A stretch of DNA of 64,000 nucleotides from Streptomyces radicis (GTDB lineage Bacteria > Actinomycetota > Actinomycetes > Streptomycetales > Streptomycetaceae). Below the pieces are notes generated by a model. It ran no database searches and was not told where the DNA came from. It was given only the letters and a program-made list of their open reading frames with translations. Location: positions 1-64,000 of the forward strand of contig NZ_RBDY01000031.1 in assembly GCF_003626575.1 (NCBI RefSeq), written 5' to 3'. This document shows positions 37,701 to 44,994 of this stretch, piece after piece. The position numbers were made by a program, and so were the translations under genes. Numbering within the stretch: position 1 is the first letter of the stretch; each line of letters starts with the position of its first letter.

Positions 37701-40700
37701 TGGCCGCCGCTCCCCCACACGCCGGCGCCCGAGGAGAAGAGGACAAAGGCGCGGAGGTCGCGGCCACGGGTCGCCTCGTGGAGGTGGCGGGCGGCGTCCG
37801 CCTTGGGGGCCAGCACCTCGTCGATGCGAGCGGGCGTCAACGCGCCGATGGGGCCGTGGTCTTCGATCCCGGCGGCGTGGATGACGACGCCGAGGTCGGG
37901 GATGCCGTTCACCAGCTCGGCGATGGCGGCCGGGTCGGTCATGTCACATGTCGCGAACGTCAGGCGGCCTTCGAGATCGGCCCGCAACTCGGCGGCGCCC
38001 GGGGCGTTCTCGCCCCTGCGGCTGGCCAACACGACGCGCTGGGCGCCGCGTTCGACCAGCCAGCGGGTGACATGGGCGCCCAGGGCGCCCGTGCCGCCGG
38101 TGACCAGGCAGGTGCCGGTCGGCTCCCAGGTCCCGGCGGGGGCCGCGCCCGCGCGGACGAGGCGGCGGCCGAACGCGCCCGATCGGCGGATCGACACCTG
38201 GTCCTCGTCGCCCTGGAGGACGGCGATCAGGCGGGTGAGGGACCGCTCGTCGGCGGGGCCCTCGATGTCGACCAGGCCGCCCCAGCGGTCGGGGTGTTCG
38301 ACGGCGGCGCCAAGTCCAAGACCCCAGACGGCCGCTCGGGACGGGTCGGCCTCCCAGGCGCCATGGGTGAGGCACCACAGCGTCGCGTCCGAGTCGTCGG
38401 CCAGCAGGGCGACGACATCCACGGGGGCGGGGTCGACGGCCAGGATCGCCGTGACGCGGTCCTCGGGTTCGGTGACGACGCGGGCGCCATGCGCGCGGAG
38501 TGCGGCGGCGTAGGGCTCGGCGTCGCCGATCAACAGCCAGGTGCCGGTGAGGGGTTGGGCGGGCCGGTCGGTGAGGGGCTTCCACTCGACGCGGTAGCGC
38601 CAGGAGTCGATGGCCGAGCGCTGCTTCCTGCCGTCACGCCAGGCGGTGATGGCCCGTTGGGCGGTCTTGTCGAGGGCCAGCTCGCCGCGTTCGACGGCGG
38701 CCCAGAACTCGCCGTCCACCACGTCGCGGGCGGCGGGCGCCTCGGGCCAGTAGCGCTGGCGCTGGAACGGGTAGGTGGGCAGGTCGACATGGCGACCGTG
38801 CGCGATGTGCCAGTCGACCGGAATGCCGTGGACAAACGCCTCGCCGAGCGAGAGCAGAAGCCTTTCCATCCCGCCGTCGCTGCGGCGCAGCGTGCCCAGG
38901 ACGATCGCGTCGGCGTCGGCGGAGGTCTCGCGTAGGGCCACTCCGAGAACGGGGTGGGCGGAGGTCTCGATGAACGCGCCGAAGCCGTCGGCCAGTAGGG
39001 CGCGGGTGGCCTGTTCGAACCGCACCGTGTTGCGCAGATTCTCGTACCAGTACGCCGCGTCCAGACCCGCAGCGTCGAACTCCCCACCCGTCAGAGCCGA
39101 ATAGAACGGAATGTCTCCCGAACGCGGGGCGATCGGAGCCAGGACCTCAAGGATCTCGTCACGCAGCGACTCCACATGCGCGGAGTGCGACGAGTAGTCG
39201 ACATTGATGCGGCGGGACCGCTCAACCGTGGCAAGGACCGTCTCAAGACCCTCAGGATCGCCCGACACCACAACGGAGTTGGGACCGTTCACCGCAGCGA
39301 TGGAGACACCCTCGGGCAGGACCACCTCATCCACCGGCAGCGGAACGGAGATCATCCCGCCCCTCCCCGCCAACGCGACGATCGACCTCGACCGCAGAGC
39401 GACCACGCGCGCGCCGTCCTCCAACGACAGCGCACCCGAGACGACCGCCGCCGCGATCTCACCCTGCGAGTGACCGACGACGGCGGCGGGCTCCACACCA
39501 TGCGAACGCCACACCGCCGCAAGCGACACCATCACCGCCCACAACACCGGCTGCACCACATCAACCCGGGCCAGCAACGCCTCATCGCTCAGCGCGGCCT
39601 CGAAGTCCCAATCGACAAAGGGACGCAACGCCTCACCACACGCCACCATCGACCCACGGAACACCGGCGAGGCATCCCACAACCCCGACGCCATCCCCAC
39701 CCACTGCGAACCCTGACCAGGGAACACAAACACCGTGCCACCGGCCGCGCGGGCAACTCCCTCGACGACGCCCGCCGTTGGGGCGCCCGATGCCAGCGCC
39801 TCAAGGCCCTCCGCTCCCGACACCACCACCGCGCGGTGCTCGAACGCCGAACGCGACAGCAACGTCGCCGCCACATCCCGCGCGTCCAACGCACCGATGC
39901 GCGACACCAGTTGACCGGCCATGGCCCGCAGCGCCGCCTCCGAGCGGCCCGAGAGGACCCAGGGCACCGGGCCCGAGGCGGGCGGGCGTCCGCCCTGGGG
40001 CTCATCCGACGGCGCCTGCTCGACGATCACATGGGCGTTCGTGCCGCTCACGCCGAACGAGGACACACCCGCCCGGCGCGACCCGTTGGACTCCCACGCG
40101 CGGGTCTCGGCGAGCAGCGTGACCGCGCCGGACGACCAGTCCACGTGGGACGACGGCGCGTCCACATGCAACGAGCGGGGCAGCACGCCGTTGCGCATCG
40201 CCATGACCATCTTGATCACGCCCGCGACCCCGGCGGCCGCCTGGGTGTGACCGATGTTCGACTTCAACGACCCGAGCCACAGCGGCCGTTCGGCGTCCCG
40301 GTCTCGGCCATAGGTGGCAAGCAGCGCCTGGGCCTCGATCGGGTCGCCGAGCGTCGTTCCCGTGCCATGCGCCTCGACGGCGTCCACATCGGCGGTCGTC
40401 AGGCCCGCGTCGGCGAGGGCGGCATGGATGACGCGCTGTTGGGAGGGGCCGTTGGGCGCGGTCAGTCCGTTGGACGCGCCGTCCTGGTTGACGGCCGAGC
40501 CACGCAGCACCGCGAGGACAGGGTGGCCGTTGCGGCGCGCGTCGGAGAGCCGCTCGATCAGCAGCAGTCCGGCGCCCTCGGCCCAGGCCGTTCCGTCGGC
40601 GGCCTCGGCGAACGGCTTGCACCGCCCGTCCGCCGCAAGACCGCGTTGACGGGAGAACTCGACCAGGATGCCAGGGGTGGACATCAGGGTGACACCGCCC

Positions 40701-43700
40701 GCGAGGGCGAGTGAGCACTCGCCACGGCGCAGCGCCCGCATGGCGACATGCAGGGCGACGAGCGACGACGAGCACGCGGTGTCGACGGTGAGGGCGGGAC
40801 CCTCGAAGCCATAGGTGTAGGAGAGGCGGCCCGAGGCGACGCTCGCGGTGGTGCCGGTCAGCAGGTAGCCGCCGAAGTCGTCGGGCGCCTCGTGCAGTCG
40901 GGGGCCGTAGTCCCCGGCCATCGCGCCGACGAAGACGCCGGTCGTGCTGCCGCGCAGGGTCGAGGGGGCGATCCCGGCGCGCTCGAACGCCTCCCACGAC
41001 GTTTCCAGGAGCAGCCGCTGCTGCGGGTCCATCGCCAGGGCCTCACGCGGTGAGATCCCGAAGAAGGCCGGGTCGAACGCGGCGGCGTCGTGGAGGAATC
41101 CGCCCTCGCGCACATAGGTCTTGCCCGGTCGGCCCGGCTCGGGGTGGTAGAGGCTCTCGACGTTCCATCCCCGGTCCACGGGGAGGGGCGTGATGGCGTC
41201 CTCCTCGTCGATGACCAGCTTCCACAGGTCATCGGGCGAGCGGACCTCGCCGGGGTAGCGGCAGCCCATCGCCACGATCGCGATCGGCTCGTCATCGCTC
41301 ATGGCCACGGGCGCGGCGGTGGGCGTCGCGTCGCCGCCCGGGGTGGCGGAGAGCAGCTCGGCCACCGCCAGGGGGGTGGGGTGGTCGAAGATCAGGGTGT
41401 TGGGGAGGCGGAGGCCCGTGGCGTTGTTCAGCAGCGCGCACAGGTCGATGCCCAGGAGCGATGTGAAGCCGAGGTCGCGGAATGTCGCGTCGGCGGGGAT
41501 CTGGGAAGGGTGCGCGGTGCCGATGACCAACGCGGCCTGTGCGCGGACCAGTTCGAGCGCTTCCTCGTGGGTCAGCGAGGTGGGGGCGACGGACTCGGGC
41601 GTGGGGGCGAGGGCGGAGTGGGGGGTGTCCTCGTCGAACCAGTGGCGCTCGCGCTGGAAGGCATAGGTGGGCAGATCGACATGGCGGGCGCCCGTTCCGG
41701 CGTAGAACGAGGCCCAGTCAACGGTGACGCCCCGGGTGAACGCCGTGGCCAGCGTCGCCAGCAGGGACTCTGCCTCGGGGCGGTCCTTGCGGAGCAGGGG
41801 TATGCCGTCGGCCATGGCGGACAGCACGCCGTCGGGGCCGACCTCCAGGAAGGTGCCCACGCCCTGGGCGCGCAGCGACTCGACCGCGTCATGGAAGCGG
41901 ACCGCGTCGCGAACGTGCCGCACCCAGTACTCGGCGTCGACGCTCTCCGGCTGGCCCGCGATGGGCAGTTGGGCGGGGTGGTAGGTCAACGCCTGGGCCA
42001 CCGACCGGAACTCATCCAGCATCGGGTCCATCAGGTGCGAGTGGAACGCATGGCTGACGCGTAGGCGCTTGTGCTTCCAGCGCCGGGCCAGCTCGACCAC
42101 GGCCGACTCATCACCCGAAAGCACCATGGAATCCGGACCGTTGACCGCCGCCAGGTCGACCCCCTCGACCAACAGCGGCAGCACCTCCGCCTCGGGGGCC
42201 TGCACCGCGATCATCGCGCCGCCCTCGGGCAGCGCCCCCATCAGACGACCACGCGCGGCGACCAACGTGCACGCGTCGTCAAGGGAGAGCACACCCGCGA
42301 CATGCGCGGCGGCGATCTCGCCGATCGAGTGACCGGCCAGGAAGTCCGGTCTGACACCCCAGTATTCGACCAGCCGGAAGAGAGCGACCTCGACCGCGAA
42401 CAGCCCGGCCTGGGTGTACTCGGTCCGGTTGAGCAGGTCCGCGTCCTCGCCGAACACCACATCCTTTACGGGGAGTTCGAAGCGCGCGCACACCGCGTCG
42501 AACGCCTCCGCGTACACCGGGAACGCCCCGTACAACTCCCGGCCCATGCCGAGCCGTTGACTCCCCTGCCCCGAGAAAAGGAACGCCAGCTTCTCGTCCC
42601 TGGCCGCCGTGCCGCGCATCACACCGGGGGTCGAGCCGCCATGGGCGAGGGTGTCGAGGCCGGTGCGCAGCGTCGCGCGGTCACCGGCCAGGACGGCGGC
42701 GCGGCGGTCGAACGCGGTCCTCGCGGTGGCGGTGGTGAACGCGCAGTCGAGCGGCGTCAGTCGCGGGTGGGCGTCGAGGTGGGCGAGAAGGCGAGCGGCC
42801 TGCTCGCGCAGCGCGGCGTCGTTGCGCGCGGCGAGGGTCACGGGCAGCGCGGCGGGCGGGCTGACCGGCTCGGTGGGCGGGGCGGGGTCGGGGGCCTGCT
42901 CGAGGACGACGTGGCAGTTGGTGCCGCCGACGCCGAAGGAGCTGACGCCCGCGACGAGGGGGGCGTCGGGGCGGGGCCAGGGGCCGGTCTCGGTGACGAC
43001 ACGCAGGTTGAGGGCGTCGAGGGGGACGCCGGGGCGGCGGTGGTTGAGGGTGGCGGGGAGTGTCCTGTGGTGGAGGGCGAGAACGGCCTTCAGCAGCCCG
43101 GTGATTCCGGCGGCGCCCTCGGTGTGGCCGACGTTGGTCTTGGCTGAGCCGACGGCGAGGGGGGTGGTGCGGTGGGTGCCGAGGGCGGCGCCGAGCGCGG
43201 CGGCCTCGACGGGGTCGCCGGTCCTGGTGCCGGTGCCGTGGAGTTCGACGTACTGGACGCGTTCCGGGGTGGTGCCCGCGCGGGTGTGGGCGAGGCGGAT
43301 GACCTCGGCCTGGGTGTCCTGGCGCGGGGTGGCGATGGTCTCGCCGCCGCCGTCGTTGTTGACGGCGCTGCCGCGGATGACGCAGATGACGCGGTCGCCG
43401 TCGGCGCGGGCGTCGTCGAGGCGCTTGAGGACGACGACGCCGCCGCCCTCGCCGCGGACGTAGCCGTTGGCGCGTTCGTCGAACGTGTAGCACAGGCCGT
43501 CGGGCGAGAGCCCGCCGAAGCGGGCGGGGGCGGCGGTGCTGTGGGGGGCGATGACGAGGTTGACGCCGCCCGCGAGGGCCAGCGTCGACTCGCCGTTGCG
43601 GAGGCTCTCGACGGCGGTGTGCACGGCGACGAGGGACGAGGACTGTCCCGTGTCGACGGTCATGCTGGGGCCGTTGAGCCCGAGGGTGTGGGAGACGCGG

Positions 43701-44164
43701 TTGGCGATGACGCCGCGCTGGAGGCCCGTGAGGCTGTGGGCGGTCAGGGCGTCGGTGCCGTGGCGGTGGACGAGGGTCGCGTAGTCGTCCCACATCGCGC
43801 CGACGAAGACGCCCGCGCGGCTGCCGTCGAGGGTGGCGGGGAGGATGCGGGCGTGTTCCAGGGCCTCCCAGACCAGCTCGAGCGTGAGCCGCTGCTGCGG
43901 GTCGGTCATGGCGGCCTCGCGGGCGGTCATGCCGAAGAAGGCGGGGTCGAAGCGGTCCACGTGGTCGAGGAAGCCGCCGCGGTCGGTGGGGGCCTTCGGG
44001 TCCCAACGGTCGGCGGGGGCCGGGCCGATGGCGCTGACGCCGTCGCGGAGGAGGGACCAGTAGGCGTCGATGTCGGGCGCGCCGGGAAGGCGGCAGGACA
44101 TGCCCACGACCGCGATCGCGCACTCGGCCGCAGACCAGGACACGTCCGACGTGTTGTGCGCCAA
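31727..44164 (-). CDS. Loading-module type I PKS: KSQ loader plus extender modules 1 and 2
   Basis: First subunit of the assembly line, 4145 residues from a TTG start at 44164. I chose that start because GCGGAGG (44170-44176) sits 5 nt upstream and translation then runs directly into the KS (AHNTSDVSWSAAECAIAVVGMSCRLPG). Reading open to 44407 adds 81 residues of Pro/Arg-rich low-complexity sequence covering the promoter. Domains: KSQ about 15-430 with Gln174 replacing the active-site Cys (DTGQSSS); AT from about 522 (HAFH, malonyl); ACP about 892 (GFTSLLGID). Module 1 starts near 959 (KS-AT-KR-ACP) and module 2 near 2376 (KS-AT-DH-KR-ACP). The last about 80 residues end in DIDAMDVADLIHLAMDGTES, a C-terminal docking element facing the 5124-31700 protein. 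KSQ loaders decarboxylate malonyl-ACP to acetyl-ACP, so an acetate starter is expected. Confidence 0.95.
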   Translation of the reverse strand: MAHNTSDVSWSAAECAIAVVGMSCRLPGAPDIDAYWSLLRDGVSAIGPAPADRWDPKAPTDRGGFLDHVDRFDPAFFGMTAREAAMTDPQQRLTLELVWEALEHARILPATLDGSRAGVFVGAMWDDYATLVHRHGTDALTAHSLTGLQRGVIANRVSHTLGLNGPSMTVDTGQSSSLVAVHTAVESLRNGESTLALAGGVNLVIAPHSTAAPARFGGLSPDGLCYTFDERANGYVRGEGGGVVVLKRLDDARADGDRVICVIRGSAVNNDGGGETIATPRQDTQAEVIRLAHTRAGTTPERVQYVELHGTGTRTGDPVEAAALGAALGTHRTTPLAVGSAKTNVGHTEGAAGITGLLKAVLALHHRTLPATLNHRRPGVPLDALNLRVVTETGPWPRPDAPLVAGVSSFGVGGTNCHVVLEQAPDPAPPTEPVSPPAALPVTLAARNDAALREQAARLLAHLDAHPRLTPLDCAFTTATARTAFDRRAAVLAGDRATLRTGLDTLAHGGSTPGVMRGTAARDEKLAFLFSGQGSQRLGMGRELYGAFPVYAEAFDAVCARFELPVKDVVFGEDADLLNRTEYTQAGLFAVEVALFRLVEYWGVRPDFLAGHSIGEIAAAHVAGVLSLDDACTLVAARGRLMGALPEGGAMIAVQAPEAEVLPLLVEGVDLAAVNGPDSMVLSGDESAVVELARRWKHKRLRVSHAFHSHLMDPMLDEFRSVAQALTYHPAQLPIAGQPESVDAEYWVRHVRDAVRFHDAVESLRAQGVGTFLEVGPDGVLSAMADGIPLLRKDRPEAESLLATLATAFTRGVTVDWASFYAGTGARHVDLPTYAFQRERHWFDEDTPHSALAPTPESVAPTSLTHEEALELVRAQAALVIGTAHPSQIPADATFRDLGFTSLLGIDLCALLNNATGLRLPNTLIFDHPTPLAVAELLSATPGGDATPTAAPVAMSDDEPIAIVAMGCRYPGEVRSPDDLWKLVIDEEDAITPLPVDRGWNVESLYHPEPGRPGKTYVREGGFLHDAAAFDPAFFGISPREALAMDPQQRLLLETSWEAFERAGIAPSTLRGSTTGVFVGAMAGDYGPRLHEAPDDFGGYLLTGTTASVASGRLSYTYGFEGPALTVDTACSSSLVALHVAMRALRRGECSLALAGGVTLMSTPGILVEFSRQRGLAADGRCKPFAEAADGTAWAEGAGLLLIERLSDARRNGHPVLAVLRGSAVNQDGASNGLTAPNGPSQQRVIHAALADAGLTTADVDAVEAHGTGTTLGDPIEAQALLATYGRDRDAERPLWLGSLKSNIGHTQAAAGVAGVIKMVMAMRNGVLPRSLHVDAPSSHVDWSSGAVTLLAETRAWESNGSRRAGVSSFGVSGTNAHVIVEQAPSDEPQGGRPPASGPVPWVLSGRSEAALRAMAGQLVSRIGALDARDVAATLLSRSAFEHRAVVVSGAEGLEALASGAPTAGVVEGVARAAGGTVFVFPGQGSQWVGMASGLWDASPVFRGSMVACGEALRPFVDWDFEAALSDEALLARVDVVQPVLWAVMVSLAAVWRSHGVEPAAVVGHSQGEIAAAVVSGALSLEDGARVVALRSRSIVALAGRGGMISVPLPVDEVVLPEGVSIAAVNGPNSVVVSGDPEGLETVLATVERSRRINVDYSSHSAHVESLRDEILEVLAPIAPRSGDIPFYSALTGGEFDAAGLDAAYWYENLRNTVRFEQATRALLADGFGAFIETSAHPVLGVALRETSADADAIVLGTLRRSDGGMERLLLSLGEAFVHGIPVDWHIAHGRHVDLPTYPFQRQRYWPEAPAARDVVDGEFWAAVERGELALDKTAQRAITAWRDGRKQRSAIDSWRYRVEWKPLTDRPAQPLTGTWLLIGDAEPYAAALRAHGARVVTEPEDRVTAILAVDPAPVDVVALLADDSDATLWCLTHGAWEADPSRAAVWGLGLGAAVEHPDRWGGLVDIEGPADERSLTRLIAVLQGDEDQVSIRRSGAFGRRLVRAGAAPAGTWEPTGTCLVTGGTGALGAHVTRWLVERGAQRVVLASRRGENAPGAAELRADLEGRLTFATCDMTDPAAIAELVNGIPDLGVVIHAAGIEDHGPIGALTPARIDEVLAPKADAARHLHEATRGRDLRAFVLFSSGAGVWGSGGQGAYGAANAVLDALAAHRRAQGLPATSLAWGAWRGAGMATQYGDTVHWERLGLAPMDPALAIAALDQALAADEVAVTVADIDWDRFAPAFTAVRPSKLLSPLTGTGGDAAKGDAPDGLAARLTGLPEPEQRALVLELVRVHAAAVLGHQGIDGVATDKAFKSFGFDSLMTVELVKRLTGATGVRLLPNAVFDHPTPTALAEHVRAQALGVKADAEVVVAPVAVDEPIAIVAMGCRFPGGISSPDDLWNLVVGEDEAITPFPEDRGWDIEALYDPEPGQAGKTYVREGGFLDDVAAFDPEFFGISPREALAMDPQQRLLLETSWEAFERAGIDPATLRGSRTGVFVGTMWQDYGPRLHEAPEDFSGHLLTGTTTSIASGRLSYTYSFEGPAVTVDTGCSSALVAFHWAAQALRRGECDLSVVGGATVMPTPGVFVEFSRQRGLATDGRCKPFAEAADGTGWAEGIGVLLVERLSDARRNGHPVLAVLRGSAVNQDGASNGLTAPNGPSQQRVIRQALASAGLSPSDVDVVEAHGTGTTLGDPIEAQALLATYGQDRDAERPLWLGSLKSNIGHTQAAAGVAGVIKTVMAMRHGIMPRTLHVDAPSSHVDWSSGAVELLTEARAWEPNGPRRAGVSAFGISGTNAHIILEQPEETPAAPEPVVADAPGPVPWVLTARSEAALREAAGRLAPLAERLDAHDIAATLLSRPLLEHRAVVLNGDLDAVTRGEPAMGVVEGVARPLGGTVFVFPGQGSQWVGMASGLWDASPVFRGSMVACGEALRPFVDWDFEAALGDEALLGRVDVVQPVLWAVMVSLAAVWRSHGVEPAAVVGHSQGEIAAAVVSGALSLEDGARVVALRSRSIVALAGRGGMISVPLPVDEVVLPEGVSIAAVNGPNSVVVSGDPEGLETVLATVERSRRINVDYSSHSAHVESLRDEILEVLAPIAPRSGDIPFYSALTGGEFEAAGLDAAYWYENLRNTVRFEQATRALLADGFGVFIETSAHPVLGIALRETAEDADAIVLGTLRRSDGGMERLLLSLGEAFVHGIPVDWHIPHGRQVDLPTYPFQRQRYWPETQPAQAGDLGAAGLDATGHPLLGAAVTLADGGGLVLTGRLSPDAQPWLLDHVVGGVPLLPATALLDLALHAGARVGCDLVEELTLESPIALPAEGGLQLQVTVGAPDDAGRRTVALYSRAEDAAEWTRRCGGTLAPAADPAPAAGLTAWPPPGAEPVDIDALFDRMADQGIDYGPAFHGLAAAWRDGDHLYAEIDAAKDADRYALHPAELGTSLHLLSLGDAPDAGPLRMPFIWSGARLHTPGTGALRVRISPAGDEGLAFLVADATGAPVATVASMVRRTVSAVTGLGALESLHQVRWTPLTPPANTATGAAHRRWGLLGPDERKVGALLGSSGVPLTSYPDLAAIDDVPDAVFLPVPGAAAPGDTPGAVRSAVHAALTTVQGWLADARFAASRLVVVGAGVEDDPAQAAVWGLLRSAQREHPDAITLLDIGDAPDALTGPTLTAAVRAGEPEIAARAGTLVAPRLARAAAPSAPTAPTAPAEARRLTGTVLVTGASGGLGMALARHLVETHDVRGLVLASRRGASHAPLAALADELRARGARVAVPACDVSERDQVLALLDGIDDLTAVIHTAAVLDDGTIQSITPERVGRVLAPKTDAALHLHELTEGRDLSAFVMFSSIGGRLSGIGQGAYSAANATLEALARRRRARGLPGTALAWGLWADEGGMGSRLDATDIERHSQSGIAALPMAEGLALFDAALASDEAVLAPVRLNHAALRDLAEAGNLPPLLTDLVRAPRRERAPKDTGPASLAGASVETLAELVRSHVAAVLGYAGPRAVEENRAFTELGLDSLTAVELRNRLSAATGLRLPATLVFDAPTPSAVATELARRLSPPDAGTAHADTADDARVRDLLATVPVARLRDTGLLTQLLALTVSAEESTTPDGAPGEDNTVDIDAMDVADLIHLAMDGTES
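31970..37045 (-). other. PKS module 2: KS-AT(methylmalonyl)-DH(probably inactive)-KR(B-type)-ACP
   Basis: KS active site DTGCSSA near 36500-36530. AT YSSH near 34915-34940 (methylmalonyl). The DH (about 34440-33570) keeps HxxxGxxxxP with catalytic His at codon 34330-34328 and DYGPAF. The conserved HPxxxD catalytic Asp is Gly (HPAELG, codon 33850-33848). The KR begins near 33015, has LDD near 32740 and is B-type. No ER is present between DH and KR. A retained hydroxyl is the likely outcome. Confidence 0.85.
34490..35470 (-). repeat. Methylmalonyl-AT direct repeat, copy in module 2
   Basis: Partner of the module 1 copy (offset 4260 bp). Similarity falls away towards the KS-AT linker (GVVEGVARPLGG here, GVVEGVARAAGG in module 1) and after the YPFQRQRYW motif, where this module enters its DH. 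Confidence 0.85.
37060..41295 (-). other. PKS module 1: KS-AT(methylmalonyl)-KR(A-type)-ACP
   Basis: KS DTACSSS near 40775. AT YSSH near 39175-39195 and GHSQG (methylmalonyl). The KR has GGTGALG near 38085-38120, HAAGIEDHG instead of LDD, and VWGSGGQGAYGAAN near 37690, so it is A-type with catalytic Tyr and Asn kept. ACP FGFDSL lies near 37210. Confidence 0.88.
38750..39730 (-). repeat. Methylmalonyl-AT direct repeat, copy in module 1
   Basis: Nearly identical to 34490-35470 at a constant offset of 4260 bp. For example, the 180 bases from 39061 differ from those at 34801 at only about four positions. The segment covers the AT catalytic core, including synonymous positions, so recent duplication or gene conversion is more likely than protein-level constraint. 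Confidence 0.85.
41310..44164 (-). other. PKS loading module: KSQ-AT(malonyl)-ACP
   Basis: The codon at 43645-43643 is CAG (Gln) in DTGQSSS, the hallmark of decarboxylating KSQ loaders. The other KS landmarks (VELHGTGTRTGDP and SAKTNVGHTEGAAG) are present. The AT has GHSIG near 42320 and HAFH near 42035-42060. The ACP motif is GFTSLL, with Asp before the phosphopantetheine Ser replaced by Thr. Confidence 0.93.
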
Positions 44165-44176
44165 GGGGACCTCCGC
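44162..44176 (-). promoter_or_regulatory. Ribosome binding site and TTG start of the loading PKS
   Basis: GCGGAGG at 44176-44170, then five bases, then TTG at 44164-44162. This is the strongest Shine-Dalgarno match upstream of the KSQ domain and lies in frame with it. No ATG or GTG with comparable spacing lies between it and the KS. Confidence 0.75.
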
Positions 44177-44229
44177 TGGAATGGTGTTCCCGCGACCGCG
44201 GAACTCGTCGCGGCATGCGACCGCTTGGC

Positions 44230-44286
44230 ACAGTACGAAGCGTGGCGGAGCGCCGGTAACCCCTAGCTGTCCCCCTACGGCCCCTA
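44230..44286 (-). promoter_or_regulatory. Promoter of the three-gene PKS operon with triple TAGGGG box
   Basis: On the minus strand three TAGGGG boxes lie at 44286-44281, 44277-44272 and 44265-44260. After the last box come 24 bases and then TACTGT (44235-44230), a -10-like hexamer. TTACCG directly after the box would be a -35 with an 18-nt spacer. Predicted transcription starts near 44223, leaving a leader of about 60 nt before the TTG. The same box-to-hexamer distance occurs at five other promoters in the window. Confidence 0.6.
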
Positions 44287-44451
44287 GCACGGCACCGCTG
44301 TCACCTGCGGATAAGGGGAGGACGCGGGTGGGAGGGGGCGGGCGGTGCGGTGGGCGGGACGGGGTCCATCGCCGATGTGATATCCCTTCCCCACGAACCC
44401 CTGGCAAACCCCCACGCGATGCGAGGCATCGCGAAGCACCCGGAGCTGAAG

Positions 44452-44994
44452 ATGGCCCAATCCGTGACCCGTGACAGCCGCGCGGAGTCCAGCGGCGACG
44501 CCGACGCGGAGCTGGTCCTCCGCCCGCCGAGCCACCCCGTCGACCGCAGGTCGGTCGGGTGGTGGCTGACGCAGGCGCTGGTGACCGTTCTTCCTCCGGT
44601 GCTGATCCTGTTGCTGCTCGCGCTGCTGATCGAGCCCGCCCGTACGTGGCTGCTGCTGCCCGCGGCGATCATCGGGGCGCCGGGGCTCGCGTACATCGTG
44701 GCGATGCCGCCGTGGCGTTATCGCGTGCACCGCTGGGAGACCACCGAGGACGCGGTGTTCACGCGGGCCGGGTGGGTGCGGCAGCAGTGGCGGGTGGCGC
44801 CGATGGCGCGGATACAGACGGTGGACACGATCCGCGGGCCCTTGCAGCAGCTGTTCGGGCTTTCCACGGTGGTGGTCACGACGGCGTCGGCGGCGGGGCC
44901 GCTGCGGATCGACGGGCTCGACCACGAGCGGGCGCGGGACCTGGTGGAGGAGCTGGCCGACAAGGCCCAGGTGGAGACCGGGGACGCGGCATGA
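44452..44994 (+). CDS. Membrane PH-domain protein, YdbS-like
   Basis: A 180-residue protein of the bacterial PH-domain family (bPH_2, formerly DUF304; B. subtilis YdbS type). Two adjacent hydrophobic segments near residues 38-58 and 63-83 are followed by one PH-like domain (about 85-165) containing the family's WRVAPMARIQTVDTIRGPLQQLFGL-type stretch. I chose ATG 44452 because GGAG (44442-44445) lies 6 nt upstream; an in-frame GTG at 44350 would add a non-hydrophobic 34-residue leader. Its stop overlaps the start of the next gene (ATGA at 44991-44994), so the two are translationally coupled. It is divergent from the PKS operon and lacks the TAGGGG promoter seen elsewhere. The role is unknown: membrane homeostasis or self-protection are possibilities, and it may be a bystander. 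Confidence 0.85.
   Translation: MAQSVTRDSRAESSGDADAELVLRPPSHPVDRRSVGWWLTQALVTVLPPVLILLLLALLIEPARTWLLLPAAIIGAPGLAYIVAMPPWRYRVHRWETTEDAVFTRAGWVRQQWRVAPMARIQTVDTIRGPLQQLFGLSTVVVTTASAAGPLRIDGLDHERARDLVEELADKAQVETGDAA

Noticed and set aside
44312..44318. TAAGGGG as a regulatory box for the PH-domain genes
   Set aside because: It differs from TAGGGG, and no -10-like hexamer occurs 24 bases downstream.
44165..44407. Upstream ATG at 44407 as start of the loading PKS
   Set aside because: No ribosome site; the added 81 residues are Pro/Arg-rich and cover the promoter boxes. TTG at 44164 has a strong Shine-Dalgarno.
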